A stretch of 48,009 nucleotides of DNA from JBOFFC01 sp051648405. Lineage in GTDB: Bacteria; Planctomycetota; Planctomycetia; Pirellulales; Lacipirellulaceae. The position numbers were made by a program, and so were the translations under genes. The notes under the pieces were generated by a model. The model was given only the letters and a program-made list of their open reading frames with translations, ran no database searches and was not told where the DNA came from. Positions 39,843-47,521 of this stretch are shown one piece after another. The DNA lies in assembly GCA_051648405.1 (NCBI GenBank), contig JBOFFC010000047.1, positions 1-48,009 on the forward strand, written 5' to 3'. Numbering within the stretch: the first letter of the stretch is position 1; each line of letters starts with the position of its first letter.

Positions 39843-39983
39843 CGTTGCCCGCTCCGTGGGATGCCGCCGCAGAAAAGTCCTGAGCCCCCCATCGTATCGC
39901 TGCCAGCGACGCGGGCCCAGGTCGGCCTCGGCGGGGGGCTCGCCGACGGCCGCCAGCCCTGGAAACGCGAGCTTGCGGGGCTT

Positions 39984-40016
39984 TTCGGCGCTGCTCGGCG
40001 GCCGAGCAGCGCCGAA
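39984..40016. promoter_or_regulatory. 16-bp perfect palindrome upstream of glgC
   Basis: TTCGGCGCTGCTCGGC (39984-39999) is followed by one base and its exact reverse complement (40001-40016). It stands 141-174 bases upstream of the glgC ATG in the 447-bp gap to the next gene, where no other gene is seen. It could be an operator, a terminator for upstream transcription (no T-run) or a cruciform. Confidence 0.5.
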
Positions 40017-40289
40017 CGCTCGCGGCATCTTCTTGCCGGTTTAGCGCGGCCTACACGCGATCTACACACTTGCTAGCAATCATCCGCGTGTCGAGCGGCC
40101 GGCCCCCGTGGCCGGCGCCCGTGGTGAAACACCAGGCCGGCGTCGGTAGCACCTTTGCCCGCCCGCCCGCATCCGGCGCCGGCCTGATTCACCGCGAGCG
40201 CAATCCAATCGTCGGGGCGCCCCCCCCGGATAGGGGTGGCGCCACTCGGGACCCTCCGAGCACCAACCAACCCGCGAGAACGCAGCCCC

Positions 40290-40556
40290 ATGCTAGCGAC
40301 CCTGGTACCCTGCTCTGGCGAAGACGTGGACCCCTACGGGTCGGACGACTTGCGAAGGATCGACTATCTGCCGACGCCGACTGAGATCGCCAACGCCTGT
40401 GCTTCGATACGCTCCTCGTGGACGCTGAGCGAGAAGCGCCGGCGGTTCGTCGGCGAGCTGATCGGCGAAGGCCCCGACCCGCTGTGGCGCCCGCCGGTGA
40501 TCGACACGACGCACTTCCGGCTGGCCGTCTCGCGCAGCTTCGACGTCTCGGCCTGA
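40290..40556 (+). CDS. small conserved-looking protein of unknown function
   Basis: An 88-residue protein from ATG 40290, with a polar, folded-looking core (RRIDYLPTPTEIANACASIR, SSWTLSEKRRRFVGELIGEG). The PTPxEIxxxCxxIxxxW pattern is familiar to me from short planctomycete proteins, but I cannot name a family or function. No signal peptide or membrane segment is present. It converges on the glycosyltransferase with 7 bp between the stops. The real start could be a little upstream, where only non-conserved sequence is seen. Confidence 0.7.
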   Translation: MLATLVPCSGEDVDPYGSDDLRRIDYLPTPTEIANACASIRSSWTLSEKRRRFVGELIGEGPDPLWRPPVIDTTHFRLAVSRSFDVSA

Positions 40557-40563
40557 TCGAGCG

Positions 40564-41631
40564 TTAGCTGACGGCTTCGAGCCAGAGCCCCGCGACGCGC
40601 TCGACGGCGTGCAGCGCGAGCGCCGCGTCGCGCCCGGCGGCCGCGATGCGGGTGGCGTTCGCGGGATCGCCAAGGACTTGCTGGGTCGCCCGCGCCCACC
40701 CGGCGCGGTCGGTGGGATCAATCGACCACCCCGTGTACCCCGCGCGAATCAGCCGGTCGCGGCCCACTGCCGACGACGCGACGACCGGCTTGCCCGCGGC
40801 GAGCGCTTCGAGCAGCGACGTTGGTGCGCCGGGGGACTTCGACAGGCACCAGACCAGGTCGCACACCGCGAGCAGGTCGGGCCAGTCGTCGCGCGAGCCC
40901 GGGTAGACAACGGTCCCCTGCTCGGCCGCCTCGCGGGTGAAGCGCTCGCACGCCCCGCGGTGCGGGCCGTCTCCGACCACGACGAGGCGGACCCCCGAGC
41001 GGACGACCCGCACCAGGTCGGCAGCCCAAGGGAGCTCCTTCTGGAATCGCCCGTCGTCCAGGCGCAACGCCGCGACGACCAGCGGCGCGCCGTCGGAGAT
41101 CCCCCACCGCTCGAGCACCTGCGCCCGATCGATCGTGGGCGGCGCTCCAACGCGGCAGGCGTTCGGCACGGTGCGCACGCGCCCGGGTTTGGCCCCCGCG
41201 GCGACGAGCATCGCGGCGTGCTCGGGCTCGGCCGCCAGGAGCACGTCTGCGTTGCGGATCGCGAGCAGGTCGCCAGGCTCGAGCCGTCCCGCTCCGCGGA
41301 CGACGTGCGCCCACCGAAAGCCACGCCGCGCGAGCGGCATCAGCAGCGCAGCCCCGGAGTCCCAGGTCTGGACGAGCCCGGGCCGGCGACGACGCAGCTC
41401 GCGCCCCAGCCGGATCGCGGCGAAGGGATCGATCGTCCAGCGAGCCCCGAGCCAGGCGACGGGCGCCCGGAAGCGTCGCGCGGCGTTTCCCGGGTAGCGT
41501 AGCGACGCCAACGCGTGCGAGCGGCCTTGCCGCGCCTCGTGCTCAACCAGCAGCGCGAGCTGCGTCGCGGCCCCGCCGTAGGCGAGGTCGCTGGTCACGT
41601 GGAGCACACTCGGGGAGGGGTTGATCGGCAT
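40564..41631 (-). CDS. GT4-type glycosyltransferase
   Basis: A 355-residue GT-B enzyme. The first strand and glycine loop are VLHVTSDLAYGGAATQLALL, then VQTWDSGAALLMPLARR and VVRGAGRLEPGD. The second domain has VVAALRLDDGRFQKELPWAA, LVVVGDGPHRGACERFTRE, VYPGSRDDWPDLLAVCDLVW and the donor-site segment SPGAPTSLLEALAAGKPVVA. The ERTMLE-type Glu is conserved there. It probably acts in lipopolysaccharide, exopolysaccharide or glycoprotein assembly; donor and acceptor are unknown. ATG 41631 is 52 bp from the divergent alpha/beta-hydrolase start, so their promoters overlap. The upstream region in frame is antisense-like. Confidence 0.87.
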   Translation of the reverse strand: MPINPSPSVLHVTSDLAYGGAATQLALLVEHEARQGRSHALASLRYPGNAARRFRAPVAWLGARWTIDPFAAIRLGRELRRRRPGLVQTWDSGAALLMPLARRGFRWAHVVRGAGRLEPGDLLAIRNADVLLAAEPEHAAMLVAAGAKPGRVRTVPNACRVGAPPTIDRAQVLERWGISDGAPLVVAALRLDDGRFQKELPWAADLVRVVRSGVRLVVVGDGPHRGACERFTREAAEQGTVVYPGSRDDWPDLLAVCDLVWCLSKSPGAPTSLLEALAAGKPVVASSAVGRDRLIRAGYTGWSIDPTDRAGWARATQQVLGDPANATRIAAAGRDAALALHAVERVAGLWLEAVS

Positions 41632-41683
41632 GGCGGCGCCCGCAGGATACCAGCCGACTGCCCCCGCGAAGTACCCTCTCTTG

Positions 41684-42430
41684 ATGCTTGCCCCTCTCCC
41701 CGACGGCTGGAAAATCGACGACGCACGCCCCGGGCCGTGCGCCGTCACGGCGAGCAACCCCGGCGTGCGAGGCACGGTCGTGTTCCTGCACGACGTCGAG
41801 GGGGCGTTGCCCGACGGGCTCGCGGAGGGGCTTCGGGAGGCCAACCTCGTCGGCGTCGCCCCGCTTACGAGCGCAAGCTGGTGGACCGACCGGCGGCTAC
41901 CGAGCGACGCTGCCGGCTTGACCGCTGCGGCTAGGGTCGTCGCCGAGATCCAGCGCGCCGAAGCGCGGGGCCCCGTGGCGCTGCTGGGGATCGGCATGGG
42001 GGGCCACGGCGCCCTGCGCTCCGCGTATCTTAACGCTCGCCGCGTAGCCGCCGTCGCCGCGCTCCGGCCGGCGATCGACTGCCACAAGCTGATCGAGTCG
42101 CCCCTCGCAAACGACCGTCGCTACGAGGCGCTGCGACGGGCCTACGACGAACCCGAACGCGCGCGGCAGGACTCGGCGATCTTGCACATCCACCCGCTAA
42201 ACTGGCCTCGAAAGCAGTGGTTCGGGTGCCCCCCGAGCGACCCCTGGTGGGAAGGCTGCGACCGGCTGCGGATGAAACTCTTCTCGCTCGGCGTCCCGCA
42301 CGAGTGCGACCTCGAGTCGCCCGCGATCGACCTCGCTGTGGCCGTGGAGTGGCTCGCGGTAGCGCTCCCCGCTGCCGTGTCGCCGTCGAAGGCGGCGGGC
42401 GCGGGAGACGGCCCGTTCGCGGCGCGTTAG
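41684..42430 (+). CDS. alpha/beta-hydrolase-fold protein lacking the nucleophile Ser
   Basis: A 248-residue protein whose strand order matches alpha/beta hydrolases of the esterase D/S-formylglutathione hydrolase type: GTVVFLHDVEGALPDG, ANLVGVAPLTSASWW, and the nucleophile elbow. The elbow reads LLGIGMGGHGALRSAY, with Gly where Ser is expected (GxSxG). The codon is ggc, so one sequencing error could restore it (agc), but as given the protein should not act as a Ser hydrolase. Later parts (LNWPRKQWFGCPPSDPWWEG, LGVPHECDLES) suit a lid and a late loop with His. ATG 41684 avoids overlap with the divergent glycosyltransferase. It is followed 59 bp later by GH97. Confidence 0.75.
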   Translation: MLAPLPDGWKIDDARPGPCAVTASNPGVRGTVVFLHDVEGALPDGLAEGLREANLVGVAPLTSASWWTDRRLPSDAAGLTAAARVVAEIQRAEARGPVALLGIGMGGHGALRSAYLNARRVAAVAALRPAIDCHKLIESPLANDRRYEALRRAYDEPERARQDSAILHIHPLNWPRKQWFGCPPSDPWWEGCDRLRMKLFSLGVPHECDLESPAIDLAVAVEWLAVALPAAVSPSKAAGAGDGPFAAR

Positions 42431-42489
42431 TCTGGAGCGGTCCCCTCGGGACGCTCGTCTGCCCGCTCTTCTTGCCGATCGGCCGCACT

Positions 42490-44448
42490 GTGAGTTTCCC
42501 TCTTGTCGTCGCCTTCGTACTTGCAACGGCAGCGCCGCGAGCCGACGCCGAGGGGGTCGCTTCCCCAGACGGCGCCGTCCACGCAGTGGTGCGCACCGAG
42601 GGAGACGCCCCCCCTACCGTCCAAATCGATTGGCGCGGCGCTCGGATCGCGGAAGCCGAGCTCGGGCTCGAAGTCGAAGCGCTCGGAAGCGTCGGGCGTG
42701 GCATGCAGACCGCATCGACGTCTTCATCGAACAACGACGAGTCGTACTCTATCAGCGTCGGCAAGTCGTCCTCCGCGAGGGACCGACACAATGCGACCAC
42801 CTACAGGCTGATCGACCCCGCGCGGTCCGAGACGGAGATGACCGTCGAGCTGCGGGTGTTCGACGACGCAGTCGCGTTCCGCTGCCGTGTTCCGGCGGCC
42901 GCGGGGGAACAGCGGGTGCTGCTCGACGAACCGACTCGGTTCACGTTCCCGGACGACCCGACTGCGTGGACGCTGCCGCTGGAGAGTTACATCTCCTCCT
43001 ACGAGCGGCACTACGACCGGGGTCCGCTGTCGGCGGTGGCGCCCGAGAGGCTGAAGGGCCTGCCGCTACTGATGCACAACGCCGCGAAGAAGGTGTGGAT
43101 CGCCGTCACCGAGGCGGACCTCCGTGACTACGCGGGGATGTACGTCGAGCGCGAAGCCGACGCGCCGGGAACGCTCCGCGCGCGGCTCTCGCCGCTTCCC
43201 GGTCGCGCTGACGGCGCGAAAGCCATCGTCCGTGGCGAGCTCCGCACGCCGTGGCGCGTGATCTTGGTGGCCGACTCGCCGGCGAAGCTACTCGAGTCGA
43301 ACACCTTGTTCCATCTGAACCCGCCCCGCGCGATCGCCGACACGTCGTGGATCAAGCCGGGGCAGACGACGTTCCTGTGGTGGAGCGGCGGCGCGCTCGA
43401 AGGGGTCCCGTTCACGCCCGGTGTGAACACCGCGACCACCAAGCACTACATCGACTTCTGCGCCAAGCACGGGATCCCCTACCACACGCTCGACGGGCTC
43501 GACGAGGCTTGGTACGGCGGGCCGATCGTCCCCGAGGGCTCGACCGACGTGACCCGCGCGCGCCCCGAGCTCGACCTCCCCGAGGTGCTGCGCTACGCCC
43601 GCGAAAAGGGGGTCCGCCTGCGGCTGTGGATGCACTGGCGAGCGCTCAGGCCGCAGCTCGACGAGGCGCTCGCGACCTACGAGCGGTGGGGGGTCGAGGG
43701 GATCATGATCGACTTCATGGACCGCGACGACCAGGAGATGGTCGCCTTCTACCACGAGGTCGCCGAGAAGGCCGCCCGGCACAAGCTCACCGTCACGCTG
43801 CACGGCTCCTACAAGCCGACCGGCATGGAACGCACTTGGCCCAACGTCCTGTCGTACGAGGCGGCGCTGAACCAGGAGTACAACAAGTGGGACCGCGTCG
43901 GGACGCCCCCCGAACACAACCTACTGATCGCGTCGATCCGCATGCTGGCGGGGCCGCTCGATTACCACCAAGGGGGGATGCGCTGCGTCGCGCCGCGGGA
44001 CTTCAAGCCGCGGGACAAGGCGCCCCCCGTCCAAGGGACGCTAGGCCACCAGCTCGCGCTGTACGTGGTGCTCCAGAACCACCTGCCGATGCTGGTCGAT
44101 ATCCCTTCGGCCTACGAGGCGTTCCCAGCGGCGCAGTTCCTCTACCGGATCCCCGCGACGTGGGACGAGACACGCGTCCTGCGCTGCGACGTCGGCGAGC
44201 GGATCGTGGTCGCGCGACGCAGCGGCCGGTCATGGTACGTCGGCGCCATGACGGGCGCAGACCCGAGCGTGCTCTCCGTCCCGCTCGACTTCCTCGGAAG
44301 CGGCGACCACGTCGCTACGGGGTGGCGTGACGCTCCCGACGGGCTCGAACCGGTCCGGCAATCCTTGCGGTCCGACTCGCGGCTCGACCTCGGCCTGCCG
44401 TCGGGTGGGGGCGCGGTGTACCGCATCGAGCCCGCCCGGGAGGACTGA
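42490..44448 (+). CDS. secreted glycoside hydrolase family 97
   Basis: A 652-residue protein. GTG 42490 gives a signal peptide (SFPLVVAFVLATAAPRADA). The N-terminal beta-sandwich of GH97 follows, then the barrel with YIDFCAKHGIPYHTLDGLDE, LRLWMHWRALRPQLDEAL, WGVEGIMIDFMDRDDQEMV (near residue 400-420), LTVTLHGSYKPTGMERTWPN, the Glu-bearing VLSYEAALNQEYNKWD and the AGPLDYHQGGMR segment. These match GH97 alpha-glucosidase/alpha-galactosidase enzymes. The Asp-rich IDFMDRD suggests the retaining sub-type, which uses an Asp nucleophile; this is inference from family knowledge. It should cleave alpha-linked sugars in the periplasm. It may be co-transcribed with the preceding hydrolase-fold gene. Confidence 0.92.
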   Translation: MSFPLVVAFVLATAAPRADAEGVASPDGAVHAVVRTEGDAPPTVQIDWRGARIAEAELGLEVEALGSVGRGMQTASTSSSNNDESYSISVGKSSSARDRHNATTYRLIDPARSETEMTVELRVFDDAVAFRCRVPAAAGEQRVLLDEPTRFTFPDDPTAWTLPLESYISSYERHYDRGPLSAVAPERLKGLPLLMHNAAKKVWIAVTEADLRDYAGMYVEREADAPGTLRARLSPLPGRADGAKAIVRGELRTPWRVILVADSPAKLLESNTLFHLNPPRAIADTSWIKPGQTTFLWWSGGALEGVPFTPGVNTATTKHYIDFCAKHGIPYHTLDGLDEAWYGGPIVPEGSTDVTRARPELDLPEVLRYAREKGVRLRLWMHWRALRPQLDEALATYERWGVEGIMIDFMDRDDQEMVAFYHEVAEKAARHKLTVTLHGSYKPTGMERTWPNVLSYEAALNQEYNKWDRVGTPPEHNLLIASIRMLAGPLDYHQGGMRCVAPRDFKPRDKAPPVQGTLGHQLALYVVLQNHLPMLVDIPSAYEAFPAAQFLYRIPATWDETRVLRCDVGERIVVARRSGRSWYVGAMTGADPSVLSVPLDFLGSGDHVATGWRDAPDGLEPVRQSLRSDSRLDLGLPSGGGAVYRIEPARED

Positions 44449-44476
44449 TTCGCGGCCACGCAATCCAGGCCCATGC

Positions 44477-44863
44477 TCAGGTCGGGGTGTCGGCGAAGGG
44501 GACCGCGGCGACTTGGTGCGGGTCCTCGTACACCACGTACCCGGGGCGCGCGGTGGCGATGACCTCGGTCGGCACACCGTGGTCGCGCAGCACCCAGGCG
44601 ACCCGACGAAGACTCGCGACGACCTTGGTCGCCTCGGCCTTCGCCCAGCAGATCGCTGTGCCGCGCGCGTGCCCTCGGCGCCCGCGCGTGAAGCGCCGCG
44701 GGACGGCTAGGCGCGTGTCCAGCCAACCGAGGGCGTCGGTCAGCTCGTGGTGGTGCGCCAGGGGGAGCTCGCCCGAGCCCCTGATCCGGTAGGCGGTCGC
44801 AAAGACCCCCTGGCGGCGCCCGGACCAGTCGTCGCGCCACGGCACGACAAAACGCAGGTACAC
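44477..44863 (-). CDS. hypothetical protein
   Basis: A 128-residue soluble protein starting at GTG 44863, with GGAGG eight bases upstream. The start MYLRFVVPWRDDWSGRRQGV and the body (YRIRGSGELPLAHHHELTDA, AICWAKAEATKVVASLRRVA) look like a compact folded domain with Trp, Arg and His. No family is recognised, and there is no signal peptide. It lies between the GH97 gene (converging, 28 bp) and the GH16 gene, whose 3' end (44928) is 64 bp upstream on the same strand, so it may be read through from GH16. Confidence 0.65.
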   Translation of the reverse strand: MYLRFVVPWRDDWSGRRQGVFATAYRIRGSGELPLAHHHELTDALGWLDTRLAVPRRFTRGRRGHARGTAICWAKAEATKVVASLRRVAWVLRDHGVPTEVIATARPGYVVYEDPHQVAAVPFADTPT

Positions 44864-44927
44864 CCCCCGGTCCTCCGCTCGGTCGATCGACGCCCCGCGC
44901 TTCGCGACCGCGGACAACGCGGACGCG

Positions 44928-46490
44928 CTAGCGCCTGCCGAGCGCAAGGAGGGCGATCGAAACCAGGACCGTCGCCAGCGCCGTGGGTTCGGGGATTGAG
45001 AGCGCCGCCGCGGTGTCGCCGAACGACTGCGACCAGAGGTTGTAGTCCGAGGGGCCGACGACCCCGTCGCCGTTGGCGTCGGCCGCCAGCTCCGTCGTTG
45101 AACCGAGCGAGTCGCGCCACAGCGTGAAGTCGGCCGCATTCACGGCGCCGTCGCCGTTAAAATCCCCCAGCAGCGCGGGCGCCAACCGGAGGGCGACCGT
45201 GTCGGCCCACAGGTTGCTGCTGGCGCCCCGGACCTCGACCGTCGCGTAGACCGTCCCCGCGGGCGCCGTGGCATTGAGAAAGAACGTCTGCGCGTCGGTC
45301 CCCTTCGACGCGTCGTGCGCGATCGGGAGGCTCGTGACCCCCAGGCTGGTGCTCGACTGCGAAAAGAACTGGACGCGCAGCGTCCCCGCAGCCCCCGCCG
45401 TTGAGGGGAGCAAATCGACCGACGCTTGGTACGTCGCGCCGACGGCCGGACCGTACACGAACTGGCGTGCGACGCCGATCGAGTTCAGGTTCAGCGCCAG
45501 GTCCCCCGCCGGGCCGGTCTGGACGCTGCTGCCCGCGTTGAACACCCACGCGCTGTTTCGCTGCGCGAACGTCCCGTTGTCGAGCCGCGTGATCGGCGAG
45601 GTGCGGGAGAACGTCCGCACGTAGTCGATGTCAAAGAGCTGCGGGAAGACAGTCGTCGCGTCGGGGTTCCCGTCGAACCAGCCGCCGACCGCCGTATTGA
45701 GGATCACGTTCATCGCCGTTGAGGGGACGACGTGCCGCTGCGTGTCGCTGCCGTTCCCCTCGTTCGGCTTGTAGCCGCTCGGCGCCGTGTCGCTGACGAC
45801 CGTGAAGTGGTTGTAGCCATCGACGTAGAAGCGGATCTCGTGCGGGTCCCACTCGAGCGCGTACTCGTGGAAGTCGTTGGCCCACATCGTCGGCTGGCCG
45901 TTCGACTCGGTCGCCGCGTGCTCGTGGAAGCGGAAGCTCGACGAGCCCGCCGTCGCGTTGTAGTGGTAGGCGCTCGAGACCTCGTCCGGGATCGAGCCCT
46001 TGTGCTCCAGGATGTCGATCTCGCCCCCCGTCGGCCACGGCACGTCGCGGTTGGGGAACAACCAAATGGCGGGCCAGATCCCCTTGGTCGTCGGGATCTT
46101 GGCGAGCACCTCGACGCGTCCGAAGAGCACCGTCGAGTTCGAGCTCGACCGGCTTTCGAGCCGCGCCGAGCGGTACCCCTTGCCGTCAAAGGGCTGGTTG
46201 GTCGCCGTGATCCGCAGCACGCGGCGGGCTTCGCCCCCCGTGGGGTCGGTCGTGTTCGCGATCGCCGCCTGGGCAGGCAGGTAGTACTGCAGCTCGTTGT
46301 TGAAGCTGTCGCGGCGGGTCAGGTTCTCCCAGACCGTATTGTTGATCGCCGTGCCGTTGAACTCGTCGGACCAGGCCGGGGCGTAGCCACGCGGCGTCTG
46401 GGCGGACGCGGGCTTAGAGAGGAGCGCAGTCGAAAGCAGCGCGACGGACGCCAAGGCGAGCGGTGTGCTGGGCGCGGTGAACAATCGCAT
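44928..46490 (-). CDS. secreted GH16 glucanase-like protein with dockerin-like repeats and PEP-CTERM
   Basis: A 520-residue protein: signal peptide (about 1-30, ending KPASA/QTP), then a GH16 domain (about 35-290). The domain opens with WSDEFNGTAINNTVW and YYLPAQAAIANTTD and holds the catalytic GEIDILEH (Glu157, Asp159, Glu162), followed by HEYALEWDPHEIRFYVDG and DIDYVRTF. After a beta-sandwich (about 300-440) come two calcium-loop repeats (GDFNGDGAVNAADFTLW, ADANGDGVVGPSDYNLW). The end is IPEPTALATVLVSIALLALGRR, a PEP-CTERM anchor with a short basic tail. It should cleave beta-1,3- or beta-1,3/1,4-glucan or agar-like galactans at the cell surface. ATG 46490 is chosen; GGAG lies about 11 bases upstream. 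Dockerin-like repeats may bind calcium or partners. Confidence 0.93.
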   Translation of the reverse strand: MRLFTAPSTPLALASVALLSTALLSKPASAQTPRGYAPAWSDEFNGTAINNTVWENLTRRDSFNNELQYYLPAQAAIANTTDPTGGEARRVLRITATNQPFDGKGYRSARLESRSSSNSTVLFGRVEVLAKIPTTKGIWPAIWLFPNRDVPWPTGGEIDILEHKGSIPDEVSSAYHYNATAGSSSFRFHEHAATESNGQPTMWANDFHEYALEWDPHEIRFYVDGYNHFTVVSDTAPSGYKPNEGNGSDTQRHVVPSTAMNVILNTAVGGWFDGNPDATTVFPQLFDIDYVRTFSRTSPITRLDNGTFAQRNSAWVFNAGSSVQTGPAGDLALNLNSIGVARQFVYGPAVGATYQASVDLLPSTAGAAGTLRVQFFSQSSTSLGVTSLPIAHDASKGTDAQTFFLNATAPAGTVYATVEVRGASSNLWADTVALRLAPALLGDFNGDGAVNAADFTLWRDSLGSTTELAADANGDGVVGPSDYNLWSQSFGDTAAALSIPEPTALATVLVSIALLALGRR

Positions 46491-46624
46491 CGGGAGGAGG
46501 CTCCGGTTCCGGGCGGAGAGCGGCGCGGAAGCGCAGCGGTCCCCTCCAGTGTAGACCCCCGCAGGGGTGGGGGCCACCAGCTCGCAGGGAAACCGTCCGC
46601 TGGGGTCCCGGCGAGCGCTGATCG

Positions 46625-46777
46625 TCAGTCCGCCGCGCGGACCAGACGAAGATCGACCTCGCGATCGACGTAACCCCACTCCGGGCTCGCCCGCAGAGCG
46701 GCGACCAAATCGTCGAACGCGGCCGTGTCGCCGGGGGCGTAGTCGAACAGCGTCAGGAAGTCGAAGGGCTCGCCCAA
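46625..46777 (-). pseudogene. 3' remnant of an unidentified gene cut by an IS end
   Basis: A minus-strand frame ends at TGA 46625-46627 and reads LGEPFDFLTLFDYAPGDTAA and on to EWGYVDREVDLRLVRAAD, clearly protein-like with GC-rich codons. Upstream it runs into the IS66-type end at 46778, where the same frame hits a TAG within 12 codons. About 50 C-terminal residues of the original protein remain. I cannot name the family with confidence. Confidence 0.6.
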
Positions 46778-46834
46778 GCTCGAAAGAGCCCGCTGCTCCT
46801 ACCACTCACCGGGTGACGCGCGGTAAACAAGTAC
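46778..46834 (+). mobile_element. truncated end of an IS66-type element (left copy)
   Basis: These 57 bases equal the reverse complement of 47522-47578 at 56 positions; the only difference is 46819 against 47537. On + they encode the last 12 codons (ARKSPLLLPLTG) and TGA (46814-46816) of the IS66-type transposase, followed by the terminal sequence GGTAAACAAGTAC. All upstream transposase sequence is missing, and the piece abuts the gene remnant at 46777. It points towards the right-hand copy, tail to tail. Confidence 0.8.
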
Positions 46835-46955
46835 CGTCAATAGTGGCTGTAGCTGGCTGAGCAGATAACGTTACGCATCACGGGGCGGCGGGAGTTGATA
46901 CTGATTTCAGAAACCGGTGGCTACCGCCGCTCCCGTGCATGCGATTGTTCGTCAA

Positions 46956-47333
46956 CTATCGTGGAGCGGCGATTGGGCGACCAGTTGGAATCGCGTCAAT
47001 CACCGCTGTGTCTAAACGCGACTGTGGCCAACGAAAATGATAGCGATCCATTAGAGCAGGACTTGGAACGTGTCGCTTTACACCGCCATCAATCAAGTAG
47101 ACCTCCGCACGGCCTTTTCCTTGCGCAAGTACAGCGCCATCGGAGATCGCTGCAGCATTGGGAATCTCATCAATGTCGAGATCCTGGACTATGCCGCCCC
47201 AATCACGAAATAAACTGTCGTACGTTGCAGGGTTCGGGATATGACGTTTGCAGCCTTCGTCAATCAAGTAGATTTCAGGACGCCCTGGAAGTTGCACTCG
47301 CAAGCCATTTAGATCGTTTCGTAGATCAGCCAT
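46956..47333 (-). CDS. small two-repeat protein (YLIDxGxKRHxPxP) on an IS-bounded AT-richer segment
   Basis: A 125-residue protein from ATG 47333, with GGAG eight bases upstream. It contains two copies of a roughly 45-residue unit: EIYLIDEGCKRHIPNPATYD followed by a stretch ending DEIPNAAAI, and EVYLIDGGVKRHVPSPALMD followed by a stretch ending DAIPTGRPI. No signal peptide or membrane segment is present. I recall similar KRHIPNP-like units in uncharacterised bacterial proteins but cannot assign a function. The same frame is open upstream to a GTG in the IS end (47543), and those residues also look partly protein-like, so the gene may be an N-terminally cut longer one. Codon use is much less GC-rich than its neighbours, suggesting transfer. 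Confidence 0.65.
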   Translation of the reverse strand: MADLRNDLNGLRVQLPGRPEIYLIDEGCKRHIPNPATYDSLFRDWGGIVQDLDIDEIPNAAAISDGAVLAQGKGRAEVYLIDGGVKRHVPSPALMDRYHFRWPQSRLDTAVIDAIPTGRPIAAPR

Positions 47334-47521
47334 TGTCAGTTCTCCTTTGGTTGCTCTACTCGTACTTTTGATGTCCACAGTAGACACGTCGTAAGTAAGG
47401 TAGATTGCGTTGGCTTTGTCAATCAGAGAAGCATCGCAAGTTACATTAATTTTCAGCGCATCGTTGGTGACGAACAAGAATTCTACGGCGTAATGCCGCA
47501 TAGCACTTGACAAGAAGGCGC

